A DNA stretch of 64,000 nucleotides from the NCBI RefSeq assembly GCF_964340395.1, contig NC_135558.1, positions 22,789,564 to 22,853,563 on the forward strand, read 5' to 3'. The position numbers were made by a program, and so were the translations under genes. This DNA comes from Glandiceps talaboti. Lineage: Eukaryota; Hemichordata; Enteropneusta; Spengelidae. The notes below the pieces were generated by a model. The model was not told the origin of the DNA, did no database searches, and saw only the letters and a list, made by a program, of their open reading frames with translations. This document shows, piece by piece, positions 43,901 through 57,100 of the stretch (its first letter is position 1; the number at the start of each line of letters is the position of its first letter).

Positions 43901-46900
43901 GGAATTATTTTTATGTATGTGCCGAATTATTTTTATTTATGTCCCAAATTGTTTTTTTGTATGTGCTGAATTAATTTTTGTGTATGTCCCGAATTAATTT
44001 TGTGTATGTGTCGAATTAATTTTGCCCCTACAATCCTTTGCGCGAGATTTCTTATTCAAAATGGCGGCCCGCAGTGGTGCTCGGCGGGTTGTCATTCGAG
44101 AAAGGAATCAAGGAGGATTCTACCAATTTTTGCTCAATCTAAAATCAGTTGTTCGAGTTTTTCTGTCTCCCTTGAATTTAGGATCGACAGACGATCTATA
44201 TCAAGTTAAGTTTTGAATGTTTGATACCACAGGGACTTTGTCTTTGCTTTTGGATGACTTAGGGGTAGACCATTCGATATTCTGGGGAGGGCTTGGAAGA
44301 TTGGTGGAGAGTCATTATTTTTTTTCCCCACCTGCTTGCCTGAGAATTATTTTTTTTCCCCTTGCCTATGCTGGCAACTTTTTTTTTCTTTGTTTCTTTG
44401 AGATATCTGGATTTTTTTTTTTTTACATCAATGGTGAACACCCACTTTTGTTGCCACAATTTTCTGTTTGGTTTTCACACATGGTAATACCACATGGTAA
44501 TACAGAGAGTAAAAAGGTGCTGTTCTATCGTACACAGATTATATTTAGAAAACTACATATTTCTTACATGTTTGATTTTCAATGAAATAAACATCATTGA
44601 CAGTTTTTATGCCATATGGTATGGTGACACACTGAAAATACAAATCTGAAACTTGATTGGTGAGCTCAAACATTCAGATAGACCGGTCAGTTTCTCCAGC
44701 TTGTGGGGGGGGGGGTGTCAGTGTTTTTTTCCGTTTGGCTGACAAAAACTCACTGACCCCCATGAATAAAGTTTCATAGCATCTGACAGTAAGCTGTAGA
44801 GGGAAGAGCTTTGAGACTGGGATATGTCCACCTCTTGTGTGAGTGTGTGTGAAGGAGGGGGGGGGGGGGTTCAAGTGGGTATCCCCCTAGAAGCCCTGGA
44901 GGATTTTTACTTCTAAAGGCAATGTTTAGGCTATTCACAGACACTTTCAGACAATAATTTACAAACTTTACAAGACAGCTCTAACATGTAAAAAGCAACT
45001 ACGTGAGGTTGAAACATTTTTTAAATAAAGTTCCATAGCACCTTGACAGTAAGAGGTGGAGGAAAGAACTTTGATTTGAGACTGGAACATGTCTACCTCT
45101 TACAGGGGGATCTATGGGGGTGTCCCCCTAGAAGCTCTGGAGGTTTTTTACTTCTAAAGGCAATGTTTAGGCTATTCACAGACACTTTCAAACAATAATT
45201 TGCAAGCTTTACAAGACAGCTCTAACATGTAAAAAGCAACTACATAAGATGATAAGGTTGAAACTTTTTTGAAATAAAGTTTCATAGCATCTTGACAGTA
45301 AGTGGTGGAGGAAAGAACTTTGATTTGAAACTGGAACATGTCTACCTCTTATGGGGAGGGGGGGGTCCTAGAGGATCCCCCCCCCCCCCTCGAAGCTTTT
45401 TAAGTTTTTTACCAATTTTGGTGAATCTTATTGTTGGTTTAATGAATGAGTGGCCTCTGGGGTGATGGAGTCCAAGGGTTCCCCCCCCCCCCTGCAGATC
45501 TGCAGTTATTTGTTTCTATTTAGGCAATTTTTAGGTTATTCATAGCCTCTGAGATAAATATTGCCAAGCACCAAACAGCTAAAGTAAATATAACTTTTTA
45601 TAATAAGTTTTCCATGTTATAAATGTGGGCCTGTAACATTGGTATAGGGGCATTGATATTGCATGTATAGTAAAGTTACTGATGTGTTAGAGCACTTTAG
45701 GAGGTCATACCTAGTGTACAATAGAAACTTGAATTTGAGTTGTGGTGTCGATACATGTAGTGTTTGAAATAGGAACTATATTCATCCCTTCTGACAAATT
45801 CATACTGAAGAGAACAATTTAGATTAAGTTCTTTTATAAACTATCTAATAGTATGAAGATTACAATAACAAAACCTTCAAGTTCACTTTTGCCCCAAAGT
45901 GCAAGATAAGTGAAGCACTGATTGTGAAACAGCCAAACACTTACATGGCATGTTCTGTAACTAGTGTGGTAGCTAGGTAATACATGTATTATATGTATAA
46001 TTTTATGTATAGTTATGTTTGAACCCTTACATGAAGTAATATTTAAACAGTTTATGAAAGAAACAGAGACAAGAAAATATATATATGTACCACAGGCTAA
46101 CAAAACTGACTGGTCCCTGACAAGTGTTTGAAAATGTTTGTCCTGATTTGACAAGTGTCCTGGTTGGAGAGGTACGAGCAGGTTGAACAGTATACTCGAA
46201 CCTGTGCATCATTTCCCTGCCAAGACATTTTTTTTCTAGCAGCAGTGGTCCATCTTTTTTTTTCCATCACCCACTCATATCCGGATTTGTTTTTCAAGCA
46301 ACTCCACTCGGCATCTTTATTTTTCCCCGAAAGCTTCCAAGCCCCCCCCCCCCCCAGGATATCAAATGGTCCACCCCTAAGTAAAAGATTGATGTAAACT
46401 TTGCAGTGCTACTTGTATAATATGGGAAGGTAGTCCCATTGGATTATCATCCACATCTGCGGCCCAAAATGAACCACTGTCTTTAATGCCTACGCTACAC
46501 GATCTACGACCGGTCGTACGACCAGATTTGGGTCGTGGATGTTAGTTATCATATATTGATAGGGCTACAGTAATAAATACCCGGATGTTCGTTTGACCTC
46601 GGACACTAAATTTATTCTATCTTCTCCACAACAGGTCGTATGGCCATGGCATGTATTTTCTCACTATCTTTTCTCCACGACCGGTCGTATAAGCGTATGG
46701 TCGTGGCATGTATTTTTTTTCACTGTCTTTTTGGCCGGGTATCGTCTGTCGATCCTAAATTCATGGGAGACAGAAAAACTCGAACAACTTATTTTAGATT
46801 GAGCAAAAATTGGCAGAATCCTCCTTGATTCCTTTCTCGAATGACAACCCGTGTAACAGCTGAGCACCGTGCACCACTGTGAGCTGCGGGCCGCCATTTT

Positions 46901-48111
46901 GAATAAGAAATCTCGCGCAAAGGATTGTAGGGGCAAAATTAATTCGACACATACACAAAATTAATTCAGCACATACATAAAATTAATTCAAGACATACAA
47001 AAAGTTAATTCACGACATAAATAAAAATAATTTGGCACATACATAAAAATAATTCGGGACATAAATAAAATTAATTCGGGACATAAATAAAAATAATTCG
47101 GCACATACATAAAAATAATTAATTCGGGGCATACATAAATTAATTCTAGACTACATGAAATTAATTCAAGGAATACATAAAATTAATTCAAGACTACATA
47201 AAATTAAGACCAGTACATAAAATTAATCGAAACACATTTAAATAATTCAAGGAATACATAATATTAATTACAGCAGTAGTTTTATTATTTCTACATAATT
47301 GTGACCAGAACGGGCCCCCATACAGTACTGCTTAAGAACGTTGTAGAGGTCTTCAACTGTAAACTGTTGGTCACAAAAAATGGGAATTAAGAAAGACAAT
47401 GATGGTTGTATTTTATGTTTGTGAAGATTCCTTACATTAGAATTTTGACATGTAGATACCTAGTACCTTTATCCAGAAAGGGTTTCTCATGTAGGACTTA
47501 ATATGGAAAACATTTTGTGAATTTTCCAGGAATATGCAATGACGGAATTCTTAAGGATGAGTGGAATGTATTGGGGTCTTACTGCAGTAGATTTGATGGG
47601 AAAACTTGATCAAATGGACAAAGAGAAAGTGATAGAATTCATCCAACATTGTCAACATGAATGTGGTGGTGTAGGGGCTAGTAAAGGTCATGACCCCCAT
47701 CTGTTGTACACATTGAGTGCTGTACAGGTGAGTCAGTCTGCAGTTCTAGTAAAGGTCATGACCCCAACTGCTGTACACATTTAGTCAGGTATCTAAAGGT
47801 ACCGAAAGTGCGTGTCAAACTGCTTGATAAAGTGCTCGATAAAGTGCTCGATTGAACACTTTGCTAAAAACAGCGAAGTGCGCGTATGACGCCTCCAACG
47901 TCCAGTCTAAATTCTAGCCTCCATTTTCAGGTGTGCGTCACAGACTTCATACTGGAGATTTAATGGCAGTGACATTTGTAACATTGCATGACAAAGAAAT
48001 AATGTAAAGGAAAACTGAATTTCTTGGTGTGTGTGTGTAGGTGTGGTTTTTTTTAGCACAACTGAACTGAGGTTCAGTAGTGCTATAGGGATCGCGTGGC
48101 GTCTGTCTGTC

Positions 48112-48147
<36 letters not shown>

Positions 48148-51100
48148 CAACTTAAAGTCAAAAACCGCTGAGCCGATTGCCATGATATTTGGTGGGTCCA
48201 TTACCTTGGGTGTCTAGTTGGGAAATTGTTCAAATCAAAATGATCGCATAACAGGTGTGTGATTTGGGTCAAAAAATGTGATTTTTGGTCAAAAAATTTT
48301 AAACTCAGAAACTACTGGGCAGATTGGTGCAAAATTTGGTGGGAACATTGTTAAGGGGGTTTAAAGTAAGATTTGTTCATGACATGATGATTCCATCAGT
48401 GATATGCAAATTAGGGCTAAAAATGTGTCTTTTTGGTTAAAAATCTATAATTCAAAAACTACTGAGCAGATTGGGCTGAAATTTAATGGGAATGCATCTA
48501 GGGATGTATGGACAAAGAAATATTAAGCATACAATAATTCCATAAGTGATATGCAAATTAGGTGTAAAAATGTTCATTTTTGGTCAAAAACTTATATCTC
48601 AAAAAGTACTTGGTCACCGAGTCTCAAACTTGGTGAGATGTTTCGGAAAGTGTTATTCTGCAGATTTTCTTCAAAACATTTTTAGGAAATTGGCCCCAGT
48701 GACCATGACCACGCCCTTACCAACAACCAAATGGCAGTATATTTTGGTCAAATAACAACATCATCTGGTAGGCAAATGAGTAAACATTCAAAAAATGTAT
48801 ACAAATACCCTAGCAACCATGACCACGCCCATAGCAACAGCCAAACGGTTGTGTATTTCACAAAGATAACAACAGGGATTAATACAGCCAGTCCGCAACA
48901 CCCTCATTTGCATACAATCTATCCTTCAGATCGCGACCATTACACTTTGAATGGCTGTTCATGGGCCTTATTTTTTGGTATTTTCAACTCGCCGTAACTT
49001 TCCCTAGAGTCCACCATTTTAGATACTGTAAATGCCTAAACCTCAACTGACATCTCTTCTTTCGTGCCAGTAAAATAAATTTTAGAATTGCATTTAGGAA
49101 TACCAATTTTCCGACGGATTTGGGACGCATACTTAAGGCCCTGAAATTTCGACCCGTTTTTTCGCTCATAGTTTCCTTAATACGGACCGGAAAGTTTACA
49201 AATTTCACAAAAAGGTGGATTTTTATGTGTTTTAGATAACGATGGCAAGAAAATTTAGTAGGATCGTTGTGTAACGTCCGTTCAAGATTTTTCGGTAGAA
49301 AGTGACTAATTTGACCTGGAAGTTAAAGCTGACCTCGTTTGACTGGGTGATTTTCCACAGCAAGCAGCAATGTGGGGGTTCTTGCTACTCACTAAAATCA
49401 CACTTCAGACCCACTATAAAAGTTTGATTTTTTCAGATAAACATGTAACTTGTGATTAATTCAATATTGTCGTACAATTTTGAGTGACAGTGAACCAGAA
49501 TGAAGACAACTCGCGTAAGCAAGGCATGCCTAGGCATGCGGTTGAAGTTATGCATGACCAGTCTCCGAGACTCTGTGCGTACTGTCAATCAACCAAACTT
49601 TGTTTATTGGCCGACAGTTCACATGTAAACGAATGAAAATGTCTTGCCATTTCCAAAATGCAAATATTTGGCAAGTAAAAATAATTACAACTTTAATTTG
49701 GCTTCAGACTTTGCATTATGTTTTGCGTATCTTTCCCCGTTTTACATGTAAATCTGAAAAGGTTCTCTCTGGTCATGCCAGTGATCATACCGGGACTGCT
49801 TTGAGTACGATCGAGGCATGTTGAGGTATTTTGTTGAGAATTATAAATATTGCGAAATGTCAAGTACAAGGTTTAAATACAATGGAATGATGAAAACAAA
49901 TTACAAGTAGGGCCAATGTCATCCGCTAGTAAACTAGTTGGAGATACATTCAAGCTGGAATGGTTAGAATTGTATATTCCTTGTAATGTAAGTTTTTACC
50001 GTAATATAAGAATATAATTGTGCAAATTCTGACCGATGAAAGTCACATGAAAACGGGGAAATATAGCTAAATCGACACCCACATCCCTGTCATAACATGA
50101 AAAGACAAATAAACCTAAAGTCCACACAGGACAGTTTTTATTCAACTTTAAGAAGTTCCTGACTTCCAGTTGGAAAAGGGAATCTAATAATGGAGCTGCA
50201 AAAATCGCAGTTGAGTATAGTGCGTTGTAGTCTTGCGTTGAATCTGAAAATAAAGAGAAAAACCATGTTTTCACAGTTCAAAAAGACAAATTTCAAGTGT
50301 ACTAAACAGAAATGTCACTGTCAATGATCACCGCTCAACAACATGAGTGTGAGTATCTATACTCAAGTGGATTGCATAACTAGCAAGCATGTGACATCGG
50401 ACGCGATGTGATCGGGTCAAATTTTTAAATACAACTAAAATTTCATGAATTGTGCATATAATTTTGCCCTACATTTGTGATTTTTGAAGTACTAGGTAAA
50501 GGTTAGTTGACGAAAAGGGTTGTTCAAAGTCATTTTTGCTAATCTCAGTACGGGAAAGCTTGTTCGCCGATCGCCTCACTCAGGCGTTACATCGCCTCAT
50601 AGTACACGATGTGTGCTCCCGCCATATTTTCCACTGAAAATGGCATCACCAATGCAAAAAATAATCAAAATCAAGCCTTCGTAACATTGCTAATACGCAC
50701 CGGAAAGTTTACACACTTCATGGTGAGTATGATGCAGGTCTATATTTTGATTCTATACAGCTCGTTTAAGGTGACATCGTTGTGTAGCACTCATTTCAAG
50801 AATTTCGCGAGGCATGTCACGCCGGAGTGAATTTTCATGGCTCTCAAATTCGTTTGGTTTCTTGAAATGTGAAAATCAAAACTAGACAAAAACCCATCAA
50901 TATATAGTTCGATATACGTACCTTTTAATACAAGCAACCAGATTACTTTGAACGGTCTACAACGAAGCCAATCAACGTCGGAAAATTGGGAAAAATGTGA
51001 CCCAATTCAAGCACTGTGTAAGGGGCCCAGCGTAACGGACCCATTGTTCAAATTACTTATCTCATTTTAATATGTTAATGAGGGTTCTGCGGGGTGGCTG

Positions 51101-54100
51101 AATAGACAATTGGATAAACATTCAAAAAATGTATGTAAATTTTCATAGCAACAAGACCACGCCCATAGCAACAGCCAAATGATCACGTATATTGCAAAGA
51201 TAATATCAGGAATTCATACACAAGTGAACAAAAACATACAAAAATGTATGCAAATATATCTAACAACATGACCACGCCCATAGCAACAGCCAAATGATAG
51301 CATATATCGTAAAGATAGCAACATGGTTGGATAGGCAACTGAATAGTCATTCAACAAATGAACACTTCTTGTTAGCATGGACTACCATATGGATAAACAT
51401 TTTAAAAAACTGTACAGTTGTGCTACATCGCCATTGGCGGTATTTTTAGTGTGTGTCTAAATGCGAGAGCAAAGATTTTTCTTGATCGTTGAACATGAAA
51501 ATAAAGTCTGGGTGTAAGTTTATATCATGTTCACTATATTTCTATTGAATTTATTCACTTCTTTCAGTATTATCAGATCGTTAATAGATGACAAAGAAAT
51601 GTTGCTATTGAAAACATAAGTGCGAAAACATATTGGTGTAAACAATTTTAATTTTCAGCCCTTCATTGCTGTTAATATTTTGATAGAAATCTCTAAATAA
51701 CCCGTTACTACTGTTTTGTAAATTGTATATACTTGGTACTGCCAACTTCTTGACTGAAAACAACGACAAGAAATAATCCATGGCTTCACCAGATCTCAAG
51801 TAAACCATCACAACATTACTGTGTACTGAATTTTTTTGCATTCCTAGACTATCACCAACTTCAATATTGTTATGCAATTCCTGTTAACTCAGAAATTATA
51901 TCCAATGTGGGAAATACTAATAATAGCCATCGGTTATACATGTAGTTTGGGTTCGGTCCAGAGGAAGTGACTTCATAATGCTATAATTAGCGTAGTGTGA
52001 TGCCGAGGTTCGTGGAGCAGTAATAAACGTCACTTCGTGAACGGGATTGCATATAATTAGCGTAGTGTGATGCCGAGGTTCGTGGAGCAGTAATAAACGT
52101 CACTTCGTGAACGGGATTGCATATAATTAGCGTAGTGTGATGCCGAGGTTCGTGGAGCAGTAATAAACATCACTTCGTGAACTGGATTGCATATCTTTAA
52201 CAAAAGTAAGAAATACAGATGACAACCGTTCGTGAAATAGCGATAGGAAATGGTTTATACAAGAAAAGTTGTGGGAGCTCATAGGTAGGGTTGTGATAAG
52301 TGGGAACGAAAATGCATCCCGAAAATAAAGTGCATTGTCAAACATAGCTTTTTAGAATCCAGCATGGCTGCCAAATCCTGTATTAACCATAGAGGATCCG
52401 GGGAAAAGGTGTCGGTTTGTTTAAAAACAAACACAATGACCCCCACATTTATTTTGTCATTTCAGAGAGATCAACAAAATAAAACTATACGTTGAAAAAG
52501 TATGGAGAAATTTTAAGATTTTTATAGAATAAATGTGTCCTCGGAGGTGCACTCTACCTCATGTAAGTCACCAGAGTTATGACATGATTTTGCACAATAT
52601 TCTTTTTTTACTACTTCATGGATTAGAATGAAAATAAGCATACAGGTGATTATACTGAAAGATAGATACTTGATAAAGATTTCAGTGATTTTCAAATTTA
52701 TTTCAAGACGTTACGATTGATATATCTTTCCCGCTCTAAAATAGACATGGTACAAGAAATACTGAGTGGCTAGTCCTTGTTTACAGAGTAGATTGCAGAT
52801 TCTGAAGTACAGTCCCGACCACAGGCACTTGTTTCCCGAGATATGTATCAGAATGTTTCTATCAGAATACAATACAATGTCGATAATATCGATGATATTG
52901 ACGTGTTTTAGCCAATTGTATATGAAAGGGGTAAAATAATAACACTTGTTTCTGTGATTGTACAAGTCCACCCATCACGAGATATAGACAAGGTTTGTAA
53001 TGGAACACACAACCCCTGGAACACAACCATACGTCAACGTGAACTTTCAACCGACCGTTTTACTCGGCAAACATTTAATAAACTTCAGATAAATTGTGTC
53101 GTTGTTATAATCGGCCAAAGATATCAACAGATTTCTGACACCGTAGGAGAATTGGAGCAAATAAATTCTTTCTAACTACCTTCCGTGAATGTGTCTGATT
53201 GGATATCGCCGATAACAGCACTCTCCATAAACATCGATATCCAATCACGTTCACTTGAAATATGCAAATCGTATATTTTATTGCATTTTATGTGACTTAG
53301 TCCAAACACAAATACTTTCTGGCAGACACCAACCAAATTCATGGACACTGATACAGATGTTCGCTCACATACAATTTTAGGGTCTTTTCAACAAATACCC
53401 ATCTTCCAAATTCACAATAACTTTGAGACAAACGCTCACATACCAAATTCACAAACTTTCAGGCAGATGTTCACTCACAAACCAAATTTATGAACTTTCA
53501 AACATTATCATACTTTCATACAGACACTTGCGGACTATAAAATATAAATAATCTATACGCGAAATTTCCGACATGCTCGTCCGGTACAGTGTTCTGGCGA
53601 AATTACCTAACAAAATCTCTCCATTTTGATACGAAACTGTGATCAGTCGAACTACAGTGAATGTCGAACAATGTGTGAAACCAAGTTTTGAGGTAAATAG
53701 CAAATCTAAAGATTTACTAAAAAAAATTATTGAATACTACATGAAACCTGTGTCTTACTCCATCAGACACTCAATTCCTGAACAAAAACTCTCAGGTTTT
53801 GCACTCTATCATGTGCCACACGACCACATACATCAAACTTGTATGGTCAAATGTCATATCAAAAGATGCTGTTGGTAACTGAGGATCTCATTTCTTTTTC
53901 ACCCTGAAGAAAAACAGCATCATTTCATTTCATTTTCTAAAAATAACATGTACATTTTCGTGAGTTCCAGAGTCTTGAGTGATCTGGCTCTTTGTGGATC
54001 TTACTTGCGTCCTCCCCCCATTGCCTTGAAATATTACATGTGTCTAATGTCTAATTGGGATACACGTTCAGACATCGGTTGTATAATGTACTAGTATTTT

Positions 54101-57100
54101 ATTTCATAACTTGACTATAAACATATGGTGAGCTTCCCATTACAGTTGTAATATTGCCTGGAAATTTCACTGAAAACGTTGTGCCACAATCTTGTCATCA
54201 ACACGAGTCCGGGGGTCCTGCACACTCATAAGGTAATTGAATATGCGGTCTATATTAACACTTCAACAACAATAATAACTTCGGTCACACCCCGCACACT
54301 TTGATCATGACTGTACAGTACTTTGGTGAATGTTGAACCCTGAGCTACGGCTGATTCATGTTTGGCTGAAAATATATATTAAATATTTGTTTTTGGAAAA
54401 AGATTGGTCTGATCTTGTACCATATACAGGATCTTCCATCCACGTCTTTGGAGGCGCTAATGCGCACTTTGCTGTTTTTAGCAAACTGCTCGATCAAGCA
54501 CTTTATCGAGCAGTTTGACGCACAGTTTGTCGTTTTTTTGCAAAGTGCTCGATCGAGCACTTCATAGAGCACTTTGACAATTTTTCCACCTTTACATACC
54601 TCCTATAATATAGTCCGGACCAAATTTGTAGATGTGAATGCATTTAGAGTGAACTTGGTCCAAAATCTTGGTGCATATACACACATATACATGAGATTGA
54701 CACCTAGACAATGAACCATGTGTACATTTCTTTCAGTCTTTTGTTTGTTTATTTATGCAGGTAAACTAGTGTCTTCACATAAAATTTTCTCCTAAAAGTT
54801 GTACTCTGTACTGACACAATGCCTACTCTGTACTGACACAATGCCTACTCTGTACTGACACAATGCCTACTCTGTACTGACACAATGCCTACTCTGTACT
54901 GACACAATACTAATACCTTAGTCAAGCCAAATTGAGTGTGTTTGATCAAAACAAATTTTGAGATTTATGTATGATCATCAAAATGTAGAATATTAAAGGA
55001 TGATGTAATGGCGTTGATTCTTTTAACTTTACATCTGTATTTCAGATCTTAACATTGTATGACAGACTAGATGCTATCAATGTTGACAAAATTATAGAAT
55101 TTATAAAAGGTCTACAGCAAGAAGATGGATCATTTTATGGCGACAAATGGGGTAAGATTTTACAACCATATCAGTTGATGATGAAATAATACTCCTACCC
55201 AAAATCTTGGTCAATGAGTCTGAAACTTGGTGAGATGTTTCTGAAAGTGTTATTCTGCAGATTTTGTGCAAAACAATTTGACCCAATTGGCCCTAGCAAC
55301 CATGACCGTGCCCTTAGAATTGTTCACAGCATGATGAGCCCATCATTGATATGCAAATTAGGGCTAAAAATGTGTGTTTTTGGTCAAAAGTCTTTAATTC
55401 CAAAACTACTGAGCAGATTGGACTGAACATTGACGGGGATGAATCTAGGGATGTATAGATGAAGAAATATTAAGCATATAATGATCTCATCAGTGATATG
55501 GAATTTAGGTGTAAAAATGTTAATTTTGGTCAAAAACTCATATCTCAAAAAGTACTAAGTGAATGAGTTTGAAACTTGGTGAGGTGTTTCTAGAAGTGTT
55601 ATTCTATATCATTGCTTTTCCTCAAAAATCTTCAACTTTGAAATTACCCAGTAGATTGAGTTTACCTTTGTTGAGAATGTGTAGATTTGTCCTCATTAGC
55701 TGACACAGTGAGAACAGTACATTGTTAATTAGCTATAATGTTTGCTTTACTATTTCCTCTGGTGGTATAGTGTGTAGCATGACTAGTTTGGTTTATGACT
55801 TGATTATGTAATATGTTGTAAGACAGCTGTTTCATCACTTACCCATATAAACTGAATGTAGCTGGCTTTTACAATATTACAATAAGACAACCAAGAAAGT
55901 TAAACCTGTTACATTGGTATGACTTGGTTCCAAATTGATTTTAAAAATATAAAGAAGTACAAAACCGTGTAGACACATCACTTTAAAGTTTGATTAGGAT
56001 GTTGCTATACTTGTCTTGTACACTTCCAACATAGGATGGCTGGATTATGATGATGGAAATTAGGTATGAAAATTTTGTTTTGGTTGCAACTTTAAATCTT
56101 CAAAAAATTATATATCAATCATTGCCCTGAACATGAAGTTGTGCGACAACGCAATGTTTGCGGGTTTTTTTATAAATTAATAGCTAATTTTCATCCATAT
56201 TGTCTCTTCAAAAAACAGAATAATAGTATAATTAGTAATGTATGTATAATTCTTAATTTGTTTTGTTGTAGGGGAAGTTGATACTAGGTTTTCATTTTGT
56301 GCTGTAGCTTGTCTAGCATTACTGGTAAGTAAACTTTACTGTACAATCCTGTAACAGTACTGTAGCTTGTCTAGCATTACTGGTAAGTAAACTTTACTGT
56401 ACAATCCTGTAACAGTGCTGTAGCTTGCCTAGCATTACTGGTAAGTAACCTTTACTGTACAATCCTGTAACAGTACTGTTACAGTAGCTTGTCTAGCATT
56501 ACTGGTAAGTAACCTTTACTGTACAATCCTGTAACAGTACTGTTACAGTAGCTTGTCTAGCATTACTGGTAAGTAACCTTTACTGTACAATCCTGTAACA
56601 GTACTGTTACAGTAGCTTGTCTAGCATTACTGGTAAGTAACCTTTACTGTACAATCCTGTAACAGTGCTGTAGCTTGCCTAGCATTACTGGTAAGTAACC
56701 TTTACTGTACAATCCTGTAACAGTACTGTTACAGTAGCTTGTCTAGCATTACTGGTAAGTAACCTTTACTGTACAATCCTGTAACAGTGCTGTAGCTTGC
56801 CTAGCATTACTGGTAAGTAACCTTTACTGTACAATCCTGTAACAGTACTGTTACAGTAGCTTGTCTAGCATTACTGGTAAGTAACCTTTACTGTACAATC
56901 CTGTAACAGTGCTGTAGCTTGCCTAGCATTACTGGTAAGTAACCTTTACTGTACAATCCTGTAACAGTACTGTTACAGTAGCTTGCCTAGCATTACTGGT
57001 AAGTAACCTTTACTGTACAATCCTGTAACAGTACTGTAGCTTGTCTAGCATTACTGGTAAGTAACCTTTACTGTACAATCCTGTAACAGTTCTGTAGCTT

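Noticed and set aside
43652-47322. Tc1/mariner insertion with TA target site
   Set aside because: TA does flank TGGGGG on both sides, but the longer perfect CAGTAC duplication outside TATGGGGG is better explained by a 6-bp target duplication. Superfamily left open.
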